From: Mayfieldus sp038317345
Lineage (GTDB): Bacteria > Actinomycetota > Thermoleophilia > Solirubrobacterales > 70-9
Length of the DNA stretch: 64,000 nt
Reading direction: 5' to 3'
NCBI GenBank assembly: GCA_038317345.1
Contig: JBBQBH010000005.1
Span: 1 to 64,000, forward strand
Part shown: positions 30,554 to 39,553 of the stretch, in pieces
Numbering within the stretch: the first letter of the stretch is position 1
How the letters are laid out: the number at the start of each line of letters is the position of its first letter
Made by a program: the position numbers and the translations under genes
The notes under the pieces: generated by a model
What the model saw: the letters and a program-made list of their open reading frames with translations, nothing else
What the model was told of the DNA's origin: nothing
Databases searched by the model: none

Positions 30554-33500
30554 CTACTGCTCTCGCAACACCTCCGACGGGCTGAGCCGCCGCAGGACCG
30601 ACAGGGCCACCAGCACGGAGAAAAGGGTTGCCGAGACGAGCAGTGCCGCGAGCAGGGCGGCGTCGCCCCAGGGCAGGGTGGTGACGGGGGGGAGGATGAA
30701 CAGCGGCTTCAGGACGTGGACGAGCAGCAGGCCCAGCGCGGCCCCGACGATGGCACCGGCGAGCAGGCCGCTGGCGGCGACGAAGGCGGCCTCGCCGAGG
30801 ATCAGCAGGTGCAGCCTGCGGGCGCGCAGGCCCTGGGCCCGCAGGACGACGTACTCGCGGCGGCGCTGCAGCATCAGCCCGAAGACGAACATCGCAATCA
30901 CCGCGGCGCTGATCGCGAGCGTGTAGAAGGAATCGAGATCCACCAGCCCGCGAATGTTGAGCGCGGTGAGGCTCGACTGGTCCTTGTTGAAGGTGGTCTC
31001 GGTGGTATCGACGCTGAGCCGGTCGCGGGCGCCGGGCCCCGCCTGCACCGCCTTTGCTGCGGCGGTCACCCCGGCGGCGCTCCGATCCTGCGTGCGGGCA
31101 AGGAAGAAGTCGACCTTCCGGATCCCTGTCTGGCGCTGGAAGTAGCCGAGGTTGGCGACTACGTGTAACCCGTCCGGGAAGCCCGGAAAGCGATCGAACA
31201 GCCCGACAACCGTCACCGTGCGCAGCCGCTGGCGGCGGCTTCCCCGCGCCAGCAGCAGCTCGGCCATGTCGCCCACCCCGAGCTTCAGCGCCTCGGCGGA
31301 GCCGACGTCGAGCAGGATCCCGGCCGGATGAGCGCGCAACGCAGCCAGCGCCTTCGATGCGGTCGAGCCGGGGAAGAAGTCGTCCTTCAGCGCCGCCGTG
31401 GCGGCGAAGCTGGGGACGTCGATCGCCGCCAGGTCCTTGACGTCGCTGTTGAATCTGGACCGCAGGAACGCGTTCTCGAGGCTGCCGACGACGGGCGTGG
31501 CGCTGGTCACTCCTGCAACCTTGAGTCGGCGCGCAAAGGCGGCCGGGTGCGGCTTCGTGCTCGCCGGGCTGGGCGTGATGCGCAGGCTGGACCCGACCGT
31601 GAACTGTGCATCGGCCGTCTTTGCCCGGTTGTAGGTTGAAGCGAACATTGCAAGCCCGATGCCGAAGGCGATCACGAGGCCGACGCCGACGATCCCGGTG
31701 ATCAGCGAGTGGGAGCGGCGACTGAGCGTGCGGCTGAGGATCCCCGCGACGATCGGGCCAAAACGCGGCGGCGGGCTGAGCGGCAGGTTTCTTGCAACGC
31801 CCTCGAAGGCGCGCACGGACAGAAGCGTCCCGGCGAACCAGACCCCGAGAGGGAGCAGGAGCAGATGCGAGGGCAGCGAGATCGCCTCGCCGGTCGAGAC
31901 CGCGCCCGAGGGCGCGTCGAAGGCGCCGTTGCGGAGCGCGACCGCCGCCCCAACCCCCGCACCGATCAGCGCCGCGTAGTCGAGCCGCCAGCGCCGCCAG
32001 GCGGGCTGGGTGCCGATCGCAAGCTCGCGGCGCTCGCCGCTGACCTCGCGGCGCAGCGCCAGCCGGCCCGGGATGTAAAGCGCCAGGCCCGTTGCCACCA
32101 GATCGGCGCCGATCGCGATCAGCGCCGAGGCGCCGAGCTGCGTAGGGGCGGCCTCGAACAGCGACGACGCGCCGAGGATGGCGAGGATCGAGACGAACCC
32201 GGCCGCTGTCCCGAGCAGCGAGCCGGCGCCGGCGAGGATGAGGGTGCGGTAGGCGAGGATCCGGTTCAGATGCCTCGGGCCGGCGCCGCGCAGCCGTAGG
32301 TTCGCCTGCTCGCGCCGCGCCGACGCGGCGAGGATGCTGCCCGCGTAGGTCGCCAGAAAGCCGGCCAGCAGCAATCCCGGCAGGCCCAAGAAGATGAACA
32401 TGCGCTTCGCCCCGGCGGCGTCGGCTCGCGCCACGGTGAGCGTGTTGGAGATGTTGTCGAGCAGGAAGTCCTGGGTGGGGGCGATCCGCTTGATCCCCTT
32501 CGCCACCGCGCTGGTCTGGGCCAGGGCGCGGCCGGGATCGGAGTTAAGCGGTGAGCGGTCGACCTGGACGTCGACCTCGAGCGTGGGCGGGCTCTTCACG
32601 GCGAGCGCGCTGCCGCGCGCCGCGATCGCGCGGCGAAACGCCGGGATCGCGATTCGCTGGAAGTCCTGCGGGCTGATCACGATCGAGTCGGGCAGGTAGA
32701 GGAAGTCCTCCAACTTGCCCCCGGTGCGGCTGTTGAAGAGCTGCCTCGCCCGGGACAGATCGGCGATCCCGCTGACCCGGAGTCGTGCCGGGCGCCTGGC
32801 TCCCGGGACGGTCAGCCTGACTTGGTCGCGGGGCCGCACGCCCAACCCGCGCGCCGCCTCGGAGCTGAGCAGCGCCGCGCCCGGCCGAAAGCCGCCCCGC
32901 ACCAACCTGATCGCCGGGTACTGGCGGGCATAGGCCGGCTCGAAGCCGAAGAGCTTGGTCGGGCGGCCAATCTTTGACCCGCTCGCGGCCAGCGACCCGG
33001 GTGGCAGATCAGCGAACGCCAGCTGGTTGGCCTGCGCCACTCCCGGCAGGGCGGCGATGCGATCACGCAGACGATCGAGCGGCACCGGGTGCGGCAGGTT
33101 CGCGGGGTCGGGGACGATCTTCTCCCGGGTGGAGATCGTCGCGCCCAGGTGGAGATCGGGGCCAGCCGGGATCGGGCGCCGCACCCTCACCGTGTAGGTC
33201 AGCCGAACCGTCGCGCCCGGCGCGACCGTCCCGATGTTGAGGCCGATCAACCCCGGACCGTGCGCGAAGGGGCTCTGGCCCGCAGGGTCGGGGAGCGGCG
33301 TTCCGTCGCGCTCGGCGCTGCCGCGAACGTAGGTGAGGGTGGGCGGGAGCTTGTCGTTGACGACGACCTCGTTGGCCGGGGTCAGGCCGCGGTTTCGCAC
33401 CGTCAGCTGCATCGACGCTCGCTCGCCCTGGCGCAGGGGGCCGCGGCCGGCGAGGCGCTGCTCGAGCCGGATCCCCTCCCCGAGCGGGGAGGTGAGCACG

Positions 33501-33673
33501 CGCTGCATGTCGATCGCGACCGGGGCGATCGCGCGCTTGGTCATCGAGGCCCCGGACCCGTCGATGAAGAACAGCACCCCGGAGAACAGCGCCACCCCCA
33601 GCACCACCCCGACCAGCGAGGCGAGGGTGCGGCGCGGGTTTCGCAGCAGATCGCGCCGCGCGTAGCTAAACAC
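30554..33673 (-). CDS. Large ABC transporter permease (FtsX/MacB type) with inserted DUF11-like domain
   Basis: The 1039-residue protein contains two FtsX-type permease units. TM1 is at residues 15-35, a large extracytoplasmic region spans to about 440, three TM helices follow (MFIFLGLPGLLLAGFLATYAG onwards), and a second set ends LSPSEVLREQ. Within the first extracytoplasmic region, residues about 66-165 form a DUF11-like beta-sandwich (LTVRNRGLTPANEVVVNDKLPPTLTYV, VAPGATVRLTYTV) not usual in MacB domains. It overlaps the upstream ATPase by 8 bases. With two ATPases and a lipoprotein it should form an export or lipoprotein-handling complex; the cargo is unknown. Confidence 0.85.
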   Translation of the reverse strand: MFSYARRDLLRNPRRTLASLVGVVLGVALFSGVLFFIDGSGASMTKRAIAPVAIDMQRVLTSPLGEGIRLEQRLAGRGPLRQGERASMQLTVRNRGLTPANEVVVNDKLPPTLTYVRGSAERDGTPLPDPAGQSPFAHGPGLIGLNIGTVAPGATVRLTYTVRVRRPIPAGPDLHLGATISTREKIVPDPANLPHPVPLDRLRDRIAALPGVAQANQLAFADLPPGSLAASGSKIGRPTKLFGFEPAYARQYPAIRLVRGGFRPGAALLSSEAARGLGVRPRDQVRLTVPGARRPARLRVSGIADLSRARQLFNSRTGGKLEDFLYLPDSIVISPQDFQRIAIPAFRRAIAARGSALAVKSPPTLEVDVQVDRSPLNSDPGRALAQTSAVAKGIKRIAPTQDFLLDNISNTLTVARADAAGAKRMFIFLGLPGLLLAGFLATYAGSILAASARREQANLRLRGAGPRHLNRILAYRTLILAGAGSLLGTAAGFVSILAILGASSLFEAAPTQLGASALIAIGADLVATGLALYIPGRLALRREVSGERRELAIGTQPAWRRWRLDYAALIGAGVGAAVALRNGAFDAPSGAVSTGEAISLPSHLLLLPLGVWFAGTLLSVRAFEGVARNLPLSPPPRFGPIVAGILSRTLSRRSHSLITGIVGVGLVIAFGIGLAMFASTYNRAKTADAQFTVGSSLRITPSPASTKPHPAAFARRLKVAGVTSATPVVGSLENAFLRSRFNSDVKDLAAIDVPSFAATAALKDDFFPGSTASKALAALRAHPAGILLDVGSAEALKLGVGDMAELLLARGSRRQRLRTVTVVGLFDRFPGFPDGLHVVANLGYFQRQTGIRKVDFFLARTQDRSAAGVTAAAKAVQAGPGARDRLSVDTTETTFNKDQSSLTALNIRGLVDLDSFYTLAISAAVIAMFVFGLMLQRRREYVVLRAQGLRARRLHLLILGEAAFVAASGLLAGAIVGAALGLLLVHVLKPLFILPPVTTLPWGDAALLAALLVSATLFSVLVALSVLRRLSPSEVLREQ

Positions 33674-34409
33674 CCCCGGCGACCTCCCCGGCGTGCGGAG
33701 CGGCGTCCACGGCGCCGGACAACGCCGGCTTTGAATCGGCGGTCACCCGGCCGTCGGACAGGGCGATCTGGCGGTCGAGCCCGGCGGCGACGGCTGGGTC
33801 GTGGGTGATCACGATCAGCGTCGCCCCGACCTCCGCCTGTGCCTCGCGCAGCAGGTCGGCGACCACCGAGGAGTTGTCGACGTCAAGCGCCCCGGTCGGC
33901 TCGTCGGCGAGGATCAGCGCGGGGCGATGGACGAGGGCCCGCGCGACCGCGACCCGCTGCCTTTCCCCGCCCGAGAGCTGGTCGGGATACTTGCCCGCCG
34001 CGCCCCCCAGGCCGAGCGCATCGAGCAGCGTCAGCGAGCGCTCGTAGCCATCGTCGGCTCCACTGAGCGCGAGCTGCAGGCTCACGTTCTCGACCGCGGT
34101 CAGGAACGGCTGCAGGTTGTCGGATTGAAAGACGAACCCGATCAACTCGCGGCGGATCGCGGCGCGATCGGTCTCGTCGAGCTTCGATACCGCGACCTCG
34201 CCGATCTGCACCCGGCCGCGGCTGGGGCGCTCAAGTGCTCCGATCAGTGAGAGCAGGGTCGACTTGCCGCAGCCGCTGGGCCCGGTGATCGCCACGCTGG
34301 CCCCTGGCGCCACCTCGATGCCGATCCCGTTGACGGCTTGCACGGGCCCGGCGTCGGTTTGGAAGTGCTTGTAGACGCCCAAGAGGCTGACCGAGGATCC
34401 CCGGCTCAC
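33666..34409 (-). CDS. ABC transporter ATP-binding protein (MacB/LolD type), second of two
   Basis: The 247-residue ATPase has Walker A GPSGCGKSTLLSL, Q-loop FQSDNLQPFLTAVENV, signature LSGGERQRVAVARAL and Walker B LILADEPTGALD with the H-loop in VITHDPAVA. The FQxxNLxPxLT pattern is typical of LolD/MacB ATPases that drive FtsX-like permeases. The extra C-terminus of about 35 residues is Ala/Gly-rich. It overlaps its neighbours by 4 and 8 bases. Confidence 0.92.
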   Translation of the reverse strand: MSRGSSVSLLGVYKHFQTDAGPVQAVNGIGIEVAPGASVAITGPSGCGKSTLLSLIGALERPSRGRVQIGEVAVSKLDETDRAAIRRELIGFVFQSDNLQPFLTAVENVSLQLALSGADDGYERSLTLLDALGLGGAAGKYPDQLSGGERQRVAVARALVHRPALILADEPTGALDVDNSSVVADLLREAQAEVGATLIVITHDPAVAAGLDRQIALSDGRVTADSKPALSGAVDAAPHAGEVAGGV

Positions 34410-35113
34410 CGCTCGATCACCTCAGCATCCGCTTCCTCGAGCACCTCACCGTTCGCGACCCGGAGGCGGCGCTGGGCAAGCCGCGCCAGCTCCGGGCTGT
34501 GGGTGACGAGCAGAACGGTGAGCCCGCGCTCGGCGGATGCCGCGAGGATCAGCTCGACCACCCGCCGGGCGCTTTCGGAATCCAGCTCGCCCGTGACCTC
34601 GTCGGCGAGCAGCAGGTCGGGCTTGTTGACTAGGGCGACGGCGATCGCGGCGCGCTGGGCCTCCCCTCCCGAAAGGCGCCGGGGGAGGTCGTCGGCGCGG
34701 CCGGCAAGGCCGAGCTCGGCGAGCAGCTGCCGCGCAAGGTCCGCCCGCCGATCGCCATAGGCGAGCTCGCTTGCGAGCTCGACGTTCTCGGCCGCGGTCA
34801 GGAACGGGATCAGGTTGTCTCGCTGCAGCACGACCCCGATCCGCCGCGCCCGCAGGGTCGCGCGCTCGGCCTCGCCCTTGCCGGTCAGGGCCTCGCCGTC
34901 GAAGCGAACCTCCCCGGAGTCGGGCAGCATCAGGCCTGCGAGGATCGAGAGCAGTGTCGATTTCCCCGCCCCCGATGAGCCGACCATGCTCACGGTCTCG
35001 CCGCGGCCGAGGGCGAACGAGGTGCCGGTCAGGACAGGGGTCTCGACTCCGGCGTCGCGGTAGGCCTTGCGAAGGCCCTCGACTTGGACCAGCGCCGGGC
35101 CCGAGTCAGCCAC
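34406..35113 (-). CDS. ABC transporter ATP-binding protein (MacB/LolD type), first of two
   Basis: The 235-residue ATPase has Walker A GSSGAGKSTLLSILAGL, Q-loop LQRDNLIPFLTAAENV, signature LSGGEAQRAAIAVAL and Walker B LLLADEVTGELDS, where the usual DEPTG is DEVTG. It overlaps the lipoprotein stop by 8 bases and the second ATPase by 4. Two different ATPases with a single double-unit permease suggest a heterodimeric nucleotide-binding pair. Confidence 0.92.
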   Translation of the reverse strand: MADSGPALVQVEGLRKAYRDAGVETPVLTGTSFALGRGETVSMVGSSGAGKSTLLSILAGLMLPDSGEVRFDGEALTGKGEAERATLRARRIGVVLQRDNLIPFLTAAENVELASELAYGDRRADLARQLLAELGLAGRADDLPRRLSGGEAQRAAIAVALVNKPDLLLADEVTGELDSESARRVVELILAASAERGLTVLLVTHSPELARLAQRRLRVANGEVLEEADAEVIER

Positions 35114-35990
35114 GCCGGGCCAGCGGCTGGCCCCGGAAGACCGCCGGGGACTGCCTGGGGGCGTTGTGGTCGAGCGCCAGCGCCTGCTTTGTGACCTCAG
35201 CCAGAGCCTGCGGGCTCAACCTCGTCAGGTTGATCATCTTCTCGACGTCCTTGTGGACGCTGGCGCTCTTCGGAACGTTGTCGATCTGCCCGACGTTGCG
35301 GGCGTAGTACTTGAACTCGTTGTCGGGCGCCGAGGCCTTGCCTTCACGGACGATCAGGACGTCGTTGAAGCACTTGAACGGAACGCAGTGACGCGCACCG
35401 ACGTCGATCACCTCGGCGACGCTGTCCTCCTCCTTGTCCGGCTTTGAGACCGAATAGAAGGGGGTCTTGGTCTTCGGGTGCGCCTGGACGAGGATCCCGG
35501 CCTTTGCTCCGTTCACCCCGTGCAACCAGGGATCGATCGCGGATACAAAACGCCCGCCCTCGTACTCCTGCGTATAGCCGCCGAGGTTCCAGACGTTGCC
35601 GGCCACGTCCTCGGCCAGGTAGTCGAGCGAGATCTGCGAGACCTGCCCCCCGTCGACCTCGTAATCCATCACCAGCACGGTTCGCACCCCGGCGATCGTC
35701 CGGTAGGCGTCGGTGACGGTGGTCGTCACCTGATGCGGGACAGCGCGGCCCCCGACCCGAGTCGAGCCCTGGCGCACCGACTGCGTCCCGGGAACCAGCG
35801 GCAGATACCTGCTGCGCCCGGTCGCCGGGTCCCCGAAGTTGGCGGGATCCAACTTCGTTGTCGAGACCGCGGTGCGCTTCTGGTCCGCCGCCTTGCTGCC
35901 CGACCCGCAGGCTGTGAGCACGGCGCCCACACAGACCATTGCCGCGATCGACAGGCCCGCTGCGAGAAGCCTGCTGCGCAGCGGCTTCAC
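35106..35990 (-). CDS. Lipoprotein of the ABC operon
   Basis: The 294-residue protein has a signal sequence KPLRSRLLAAGLSIAAMVCVGAVL with lipobox LTAC followed by GSGS. The mature part is beta-rich with segments DYEVDGGQVSQISLDYLAEDVAGNVWNLG... shown here only in part, GGYTQEYEGGRF and HCVPFKCFNDVLIV (two cysteines). GTG 35990 gives a canonical signal peptide; ATG 36017 adds nine acidic residues and is the alternative. As first gene of the overlapping four-gene operon it is probably an extracytoplasmic partner or substrate of the permease. The family is not recognised. Confidence 0.75.
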   Translation of the reverse strand: MKPLRSRLLAAGLSIAAMVCVGAVLTACGSGSKAADQKRTAVSTTKLDPANFGDPATGRSRYLPLVPGTQSVRQGSTRVGGRAVPHQVTTTVTDAYRTIAGVRTVLVMDYEVDGGQVSQISLDYLAEDVAGNVWNLGGYTQEYEGGRFVSAIDPWLHGVNGAKAGILVQAHPKTKTPFYSVSKPDKEEDSVAEVIDVGARHCVPFKCFNDVLIVREGKASAPDNEFKYYARNVGQIDNVPKSASVHKDVEKMINLTRLSPQALAEVTKQALALDHNAPRQSPAVFRGQPLARRG

Positions 35991-36064
35991 CAGTGACTCT
36001 TCTTCTCGAGCGTGCATGCACGGCCAGTCTGCGAATCGGAGATGAATGCCTGATGAAAGGCGCT

Positions 36065-36989
36065 TCACGGCTTCAGCTTCGGGGGCCGGCTGAAGGCCGC
36101 CCGCCAGGGATTCGGGTTCGCGGCTCGCGCGTGTGCAAGTGCTTGCACGCCGAAGGCCGACTCGAGGCCCCGCAACGCCCCGTACTGGTTCATCGGGGTT
36201 GCCAGGCGGGCGCCGCGACGGACATCCGGCCCGACCACGATTGCCGGCACGTGCCTGCCCCCGGTCGCCCGCAGCAGCCGCGTTTCGAGGTTCCTTCGTC
36301 CCAGAGGATGAAACAGCGCCCCGTGCGGTCCGAGCCCGCGAATCAGCGGCGGGACCAGGCCGGACAGGAAGCGATCGCCGGTGGAGACGCTGCAATGGTG
36401 GGTGTCCTGGCAGAGGCCGCGCGTGATCCAGGAAAGGTCCGGGAGTTCAGCGGCTTGACGTAGTTGCTGGCGCGAGGGCCGCGGTAGCAGCTGCCGGGCA
36501 CCCCGGCGACGTAGGCCCTCCAGGAGAATCCGGCCGCGCCGAGCTGGGTGAGCAGGTCGGTCCGGCGAACTTGCAGCCGGCGCAGTCGCTGTGAACGCCC
36601 TGAGTGGAGCCGGTCGTCAAGGCCAGGTAGTTGGGCAGGGGTGGGCGACGTCATAGAAGCGGGTGCCAGCGCACAGCGGCGCGCAAGCGAGTTCAGGTAG
36701 GGGGCGGCGGGGCTTCCGATCACCTGGCCTACTCCTTGTTCTCCAGCACGATCACGGCAACGCGCGAATGCTGGGTTCGGGCCGCCTCGGAGGGCTGCAC
36801 CGGAAAGGCCCCAGCCGCCGCCGCGGGCGCCGGCTCCTCGCCCTCGGCGAACGGCTCCATCGCAAGCCAGGCAGTCGCCGCCACTGCGCTGACCGCGATC
36901 GCGCCCGCCAGCGTCCGCTTGGCTTTGCGTGCCAAGCGCAACAGCTTGAGGTAGCCGGATGAGATCGCTGTGAGGGCGGGCTTCAGCAA
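36065..36989 (-). pseudogene. Decayed phosphoesterase (PF04185-like)
   Basis: Pieces of one phosphoesterase-family protein occur in at least three frames. An N-terminal TM segment and VAVIVLENKE (36989-36729) stop at a premature TAG where GAGTA(C)GGC would continue as EYGQVIGS. Next come APYLNSLARRCALA, then, in other frames, YDVAHP and LPNYLALTTGSTQGVHSD, SWRAYVAGVPGSCYRGP, and finally VVGPDVRRG with MNQYGALRGLESAFG to the stop at 36065. Members hydrolyse phosphate esters or phospholipids outside the cell. At least three small deletions make this copy non-functional. Confidence 0.8.
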
Positions 36990-37051
36990 ACCTAAGCAAC
37001 CCCAAGTCCTCCTTTCATCCTCTCTTCAGACAAGCCGCCGACGATGGGCAG

Positions 37052-38356
37052 GTGGCCGCGACGCGATCCCAGGTCCTGCGGCGCGGCGTGCCGGGCATGC
37101 GCTGGCGACCGCTTCCCGTCATCGGGCTGCGGCGGCTGGTCGCCGGGCTGGCCATCGCCGCCCTCATTGTCTCGATTCCCCATCTTGTCGCCGCGGGAGT
37201 AGGCCACCGATCAGGTCAGCTCGACACTGCCCCATCCTGGCTGCACGGGCTCTACGGCGGTGGGTCGCGGACTCCCGACAAGAGCTACTTCGGCTTTCTC
37301 TGCCTGGCCTTCGTTGCCTATTTGGTCCTGCTCGCAACGGCTACCTCCCTCCCGGCCAGGCTGCCCTGGGGCCTGATCGTCGGCGTGACGGCCGCCTTTA
37401 CTGTCGCCCCTCCGCTTCTTTCCCACGATGCATTCGGCTACATCGCCTATGCCCGCCTCGGGGCGTTCCACGGCCTCGACCCGTATACGGCAACGGCCGC
37501 AGCGGTACCGTCCGACCCGGTCTTCGCTTACGTCGGCTGGCCTCACACGGCAAGCGTCTACGGGCCGCTGTTTACTCTGCTGACCTACCCGCTCGGCCTG
37601 CTGAGCGTCCCGCTCGCGCTCTGGACGCTGAAGGGAGCTGCGGGTTTCGCGGTTCTGGCAATCGTCCTGCTGGTCGCACGGCTGGCAAGCCTGAGGGGCC
37701 TCGATCCGACGAGGGCAGCGGTCTTCGTGGGGCTGAACCCGCTCGTCTACGTGCACGTGGTCGGCGGTGCCCACAACGACGCATTGATGGTGCTGCTGTT
37801 GATGCTCGGGGTGGCGGCGGCGCTGAGCGAGCGCAGCCTCGCCGGCGGGGCGGCAATCGTAGGCGCAGCTGCGATGAAGGTCTCGGCGGCGCTCGTCGCC
37901 CCGTTCGCCTTGCTCGGCGCCGTCAATCGGCCCAGACTCGTCGTCGGGGGCGCTCTGGCAATGCTGGCGATTGGCGGGGCGGCTGCCAGCGTCTTCGGCT
38001 CAAACGTTCTCGCATCGATCGGTCTGGCGGCCCATGATCAGACCGTGGCCAGCCGCTACAGCGTCCCGGCCACTCTTTCCCGCCTCGCGGGGATTGACCG
38101 CGGAACTGTGAGTGTTCTCGCCATTGCCGCATGCGGCGCGGGACTTGCCTGCCTGCTGATCTGGACGGCGTGGGGCGCGGACTGGGTGAGGGCCGCTGGC
38201 TGGGCGATGCTCGGCGCCCTGCTCGCCACCGCGTGGCTGCTCCCCTGGTACGTCATCTGGGTGCTGCCGCTAGCGGCGATCTCCCGCGACCGCAAGTTGA
38301 CCTTTGCCACTCTCGCGCTGACCGCCTTTCAACTCGTAAACCGGGTGCCGGTGTAG
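37052..38356 (+). CDS. GT-C membrane glycosyltransferase, MptB-like mannosyltransferase
   Basis: The 434-residue protein has about eleven to thirteen TM helices. Its first large loop contains LLSHDAFGYIAYARLGAFHG, LDPYTA and GWPHTASVYGPLFTLLTYP, the pattern of polyprenol-phosphomannose-dependent alpha-1,6-mannosyltransferases (MptB) and related DUF2029 proteins. GLNPLVYVHVVGGAHNDALM follows. The acidic residue after the His likely acts in transfer (family knowledge). It would extend an envelope mannan or lipoglycan using lipid-linked mannose. GTG start. The end lies 8 bases from a convergent response-regulator gene. Confidence 0.8.
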   Translation: MAATRSQVLRRGVPGMRWRPLPVIGLRRLVAGLAIAALIVSIPHLVAAGVGHRSGQLDTAPSWLHGLYGGGSRTPDKSYFGFLCLAFVAYLVLLATATSLPARLPWGLIVGVTAAFTVAPPLLSHDAFGYIAYARLGAFHGLDPYTATAAAVPSDPVFAYVGWPHTASVYGPLFTLLTYPLGLLSVPLALWTLKGAAGFAVLAIVLLVARLASLRGLDPTRAAVFVGLNPLVYVHVVGGAHNDALMVLLLMLGVAAALSERSLAGGAAIVGAAAMKVSAALVAPFALLGAVNRPRLVVGGALAMLAIGGAAASVFGSNVLASIGLAAHDQTVASRYSVPATLSRLAGIDRGTVSVLAIAACGAGLACLLIWTAWGADWVRAAGWAMLGALLATAWLLPWYVIWVLPLAAISRDRKLTFATLALTAFQLVNRVPV

Positions 38357-38364
38357 GGCTGCGC

Positions 38365-39045
38365 TCAAATGCCGCCGTCGGCCCTGATCCTGTAACCGGC
38401 CCCCCGAATCGTCTCGATGCTCTCGACTCCGAAAGGCCGATCGATCTTCTCCCGTAGGTAGCTGACATATACGTCGACGACGTTGGAGCGGTTCTCGTAC
38501 TCGTAGTCCCAGGCTTGCTCGAGTAACTGGAAGCGGCTCATGACCTCCCCAGGGTGGCGCATGAAGGTCTCCAAGAGAGAGAACTCCTTGACAGAGAGAC
38601 CGATGTCGGTCTGTCCGCGCCAGACGCGGTGGGTAGCGGGGTCGAGGTGCAGATCGCCGAGCTCCAGCACCGTCGGCTTCTCGATGCTGCCCCGACGGGT
38701 GAGAGCGCGGATCCGGGCGAACAGCTCTGTCAGCGAGAACGGCTTGGTCAGGTAGTCGTCGGCACCGCCGTCGAGACCAGCGACCCGATCCTCAACCGCA
38801 TCGCGGGCGGTCAGCATGATGATCGGGGCCCAGAGGCCGCCGGACCGCAACCGACGGCAGGTTTCAAAGCCGTCGATGCCAGGCAGCATCACGTCGAGAA
38901 CGATGGCGTCGTACTCGACCGACCCCACCATCCACAGCGCGTCCTCGCCCTTGGTTGCGACATCCGCGGCCAGCCCCTCTTCGCGCAAGCCGCGACGGAT
39001 CAGGCTCGCCATCTTCACTTCGTCTTCGACGACCAAGACTCGCAT
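38365..39045 (-). CDS. OmpR/PhoB-family response regulator
   Basis: The 226-residue protein has a receiver domain with acidic pocket in VVEDE, phospho-acceptor Asp in AIVLDVMLPGIDG (about residue 52), Thr in LTARDA and Lys in YLTKPF. A winged-helix DNA-binding domain follows (LHLDPATHRVWRG, SVKEFSLLETFMRHPGEVMS, VVDVYVSYLREKID, GYRIRA). It should be phosphorylated by the kinase at 39554. An AGGAG site precedes the ATG. Unusually it lies downstream of its kinase with a secreted-protein gene between. Confidence 0.95.
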   Translation of the reverse strand: MRVLVVEDEVKMASLIRRGLREEGLAADVATKGEDALWMVGSVEYDAIVLDVMLPGIDGFETCRRLRSGGLWAPIIMLTARDAVEDRVAGLDGGADDYLTKPFSLTELFARIRALTRRGSIEKPTVLELGDLHLDPATHRVWRGQTDIGLSVKEFSLLETFMRHPGEVMSRFQLLEQAWDYEYENRSNVVDVYVSYLREKIDRPFGVESIETIRGAGYRIRADGGI

Positions 39046-39083
39046 CGCTCCTGATCCTGCCGGAGCAAGATGAGAGCACGATT

Positions 39084-39113
39084 AGAGACGGCGACCACAT
39101 GGTCGCCGTCTCT
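39084..39113 (-). terminator. Perfect 13-bp hairpin between secreted-protein gene and response regulator
   Basis: AGAGACGGCGACC pairs with GGTCGCCGTCTCT around an ACAT loop. It lies 55 bases after the stop of the 39168 gene and 38 bases before the regulator start. The following bases are only weakly T-rich on the reverse strand (CTCTAATC), so it may attenuate transcription or be an operator rather than a full terminator. Confidence 0.6.
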
Positions 39114-39167
39114 GCAATGTCGCTATGCGCGCCGCTCGAGTCGAATATGCGAGCGGGTCCCCTGGCC

Positions 39168-39497
39168 TTACTCCTGGCCCTGGAACTGGTGGTCGGCATT
39201 GGCGTTGCCGGACTCGTCGGCATGACCGCCGGGCCCGTCGTTACCAGAGACCTCAGAAGCCGACTCGCTTCCAGATGCCGCAGAAGCCGACTCGCTTCCA
39301 GATGCCGCAGATCCGGTGTCCGGTGTGGACTGGTCCCCGGACTGAACATTGTCGGTGTCCGGGCCTGTGCTCTCAGCCGCCTGCGCCTGCTGTGACGGTG
39401 CGTTTTGACTCTGCGCTCCGGCGAATGCCGCACCGCCGACGGCCAATGCCGCCAGGGCGGCTATCGCCGCTATTCCCATCTTCATGCGCTTGAACAT
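39168..39497 (-). CDS. Secreted acidic low-complexity protein
   Basis: The 109-residue product starts FKRMKMGIAAIAALAALAVGGAAFAGAQS, a signal peptide with cleavage near AFAGA (shown in separate pieces: basic FKRMK, then an Ala-rich core). The mature part is rich in Ser, Asp, Glu, Gly and Gln, with GDQSTPDTG, two SAASGSESA repeats, GNDGPGGHADESGN and the ending NADHQFQGQE. It is probably disordered and outside the membrane, and could bind cations. Its place between sensor kinase and regulator suggests it is a target or accessory of that system. The upstream ATG at 39533 is possible but less likely. Confidence 0.75.
   Translation of the reverse strand: MFKRMKMGIAAIAALAALAVGGAAFAGAQSQNAPSQQAQAAESTGPDTDNVQSGDQSTPDTGSAASGSESASAASGSESASEVSGNDGPGGHADESGNANADHQFQGQE
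39255..39308 (-). repeat. Two tandem copies of a 27-bp unit
   Basis: Bases 39255-39281 and 39282-39308 are identical. In the secreted acidic protein they encode a nine-residue Ser/Ala/Glu/Gly repeat; 27 is a multiple of three, so copy-number change keeps the frame. Confidence 0.9.
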
Positions 39498-39553
39498 GGT
39501 GTTCCTTTCTGTTGCTTGGCTGGTCAAGCGCAAGCGAAAGTAGACCGAGGGGA

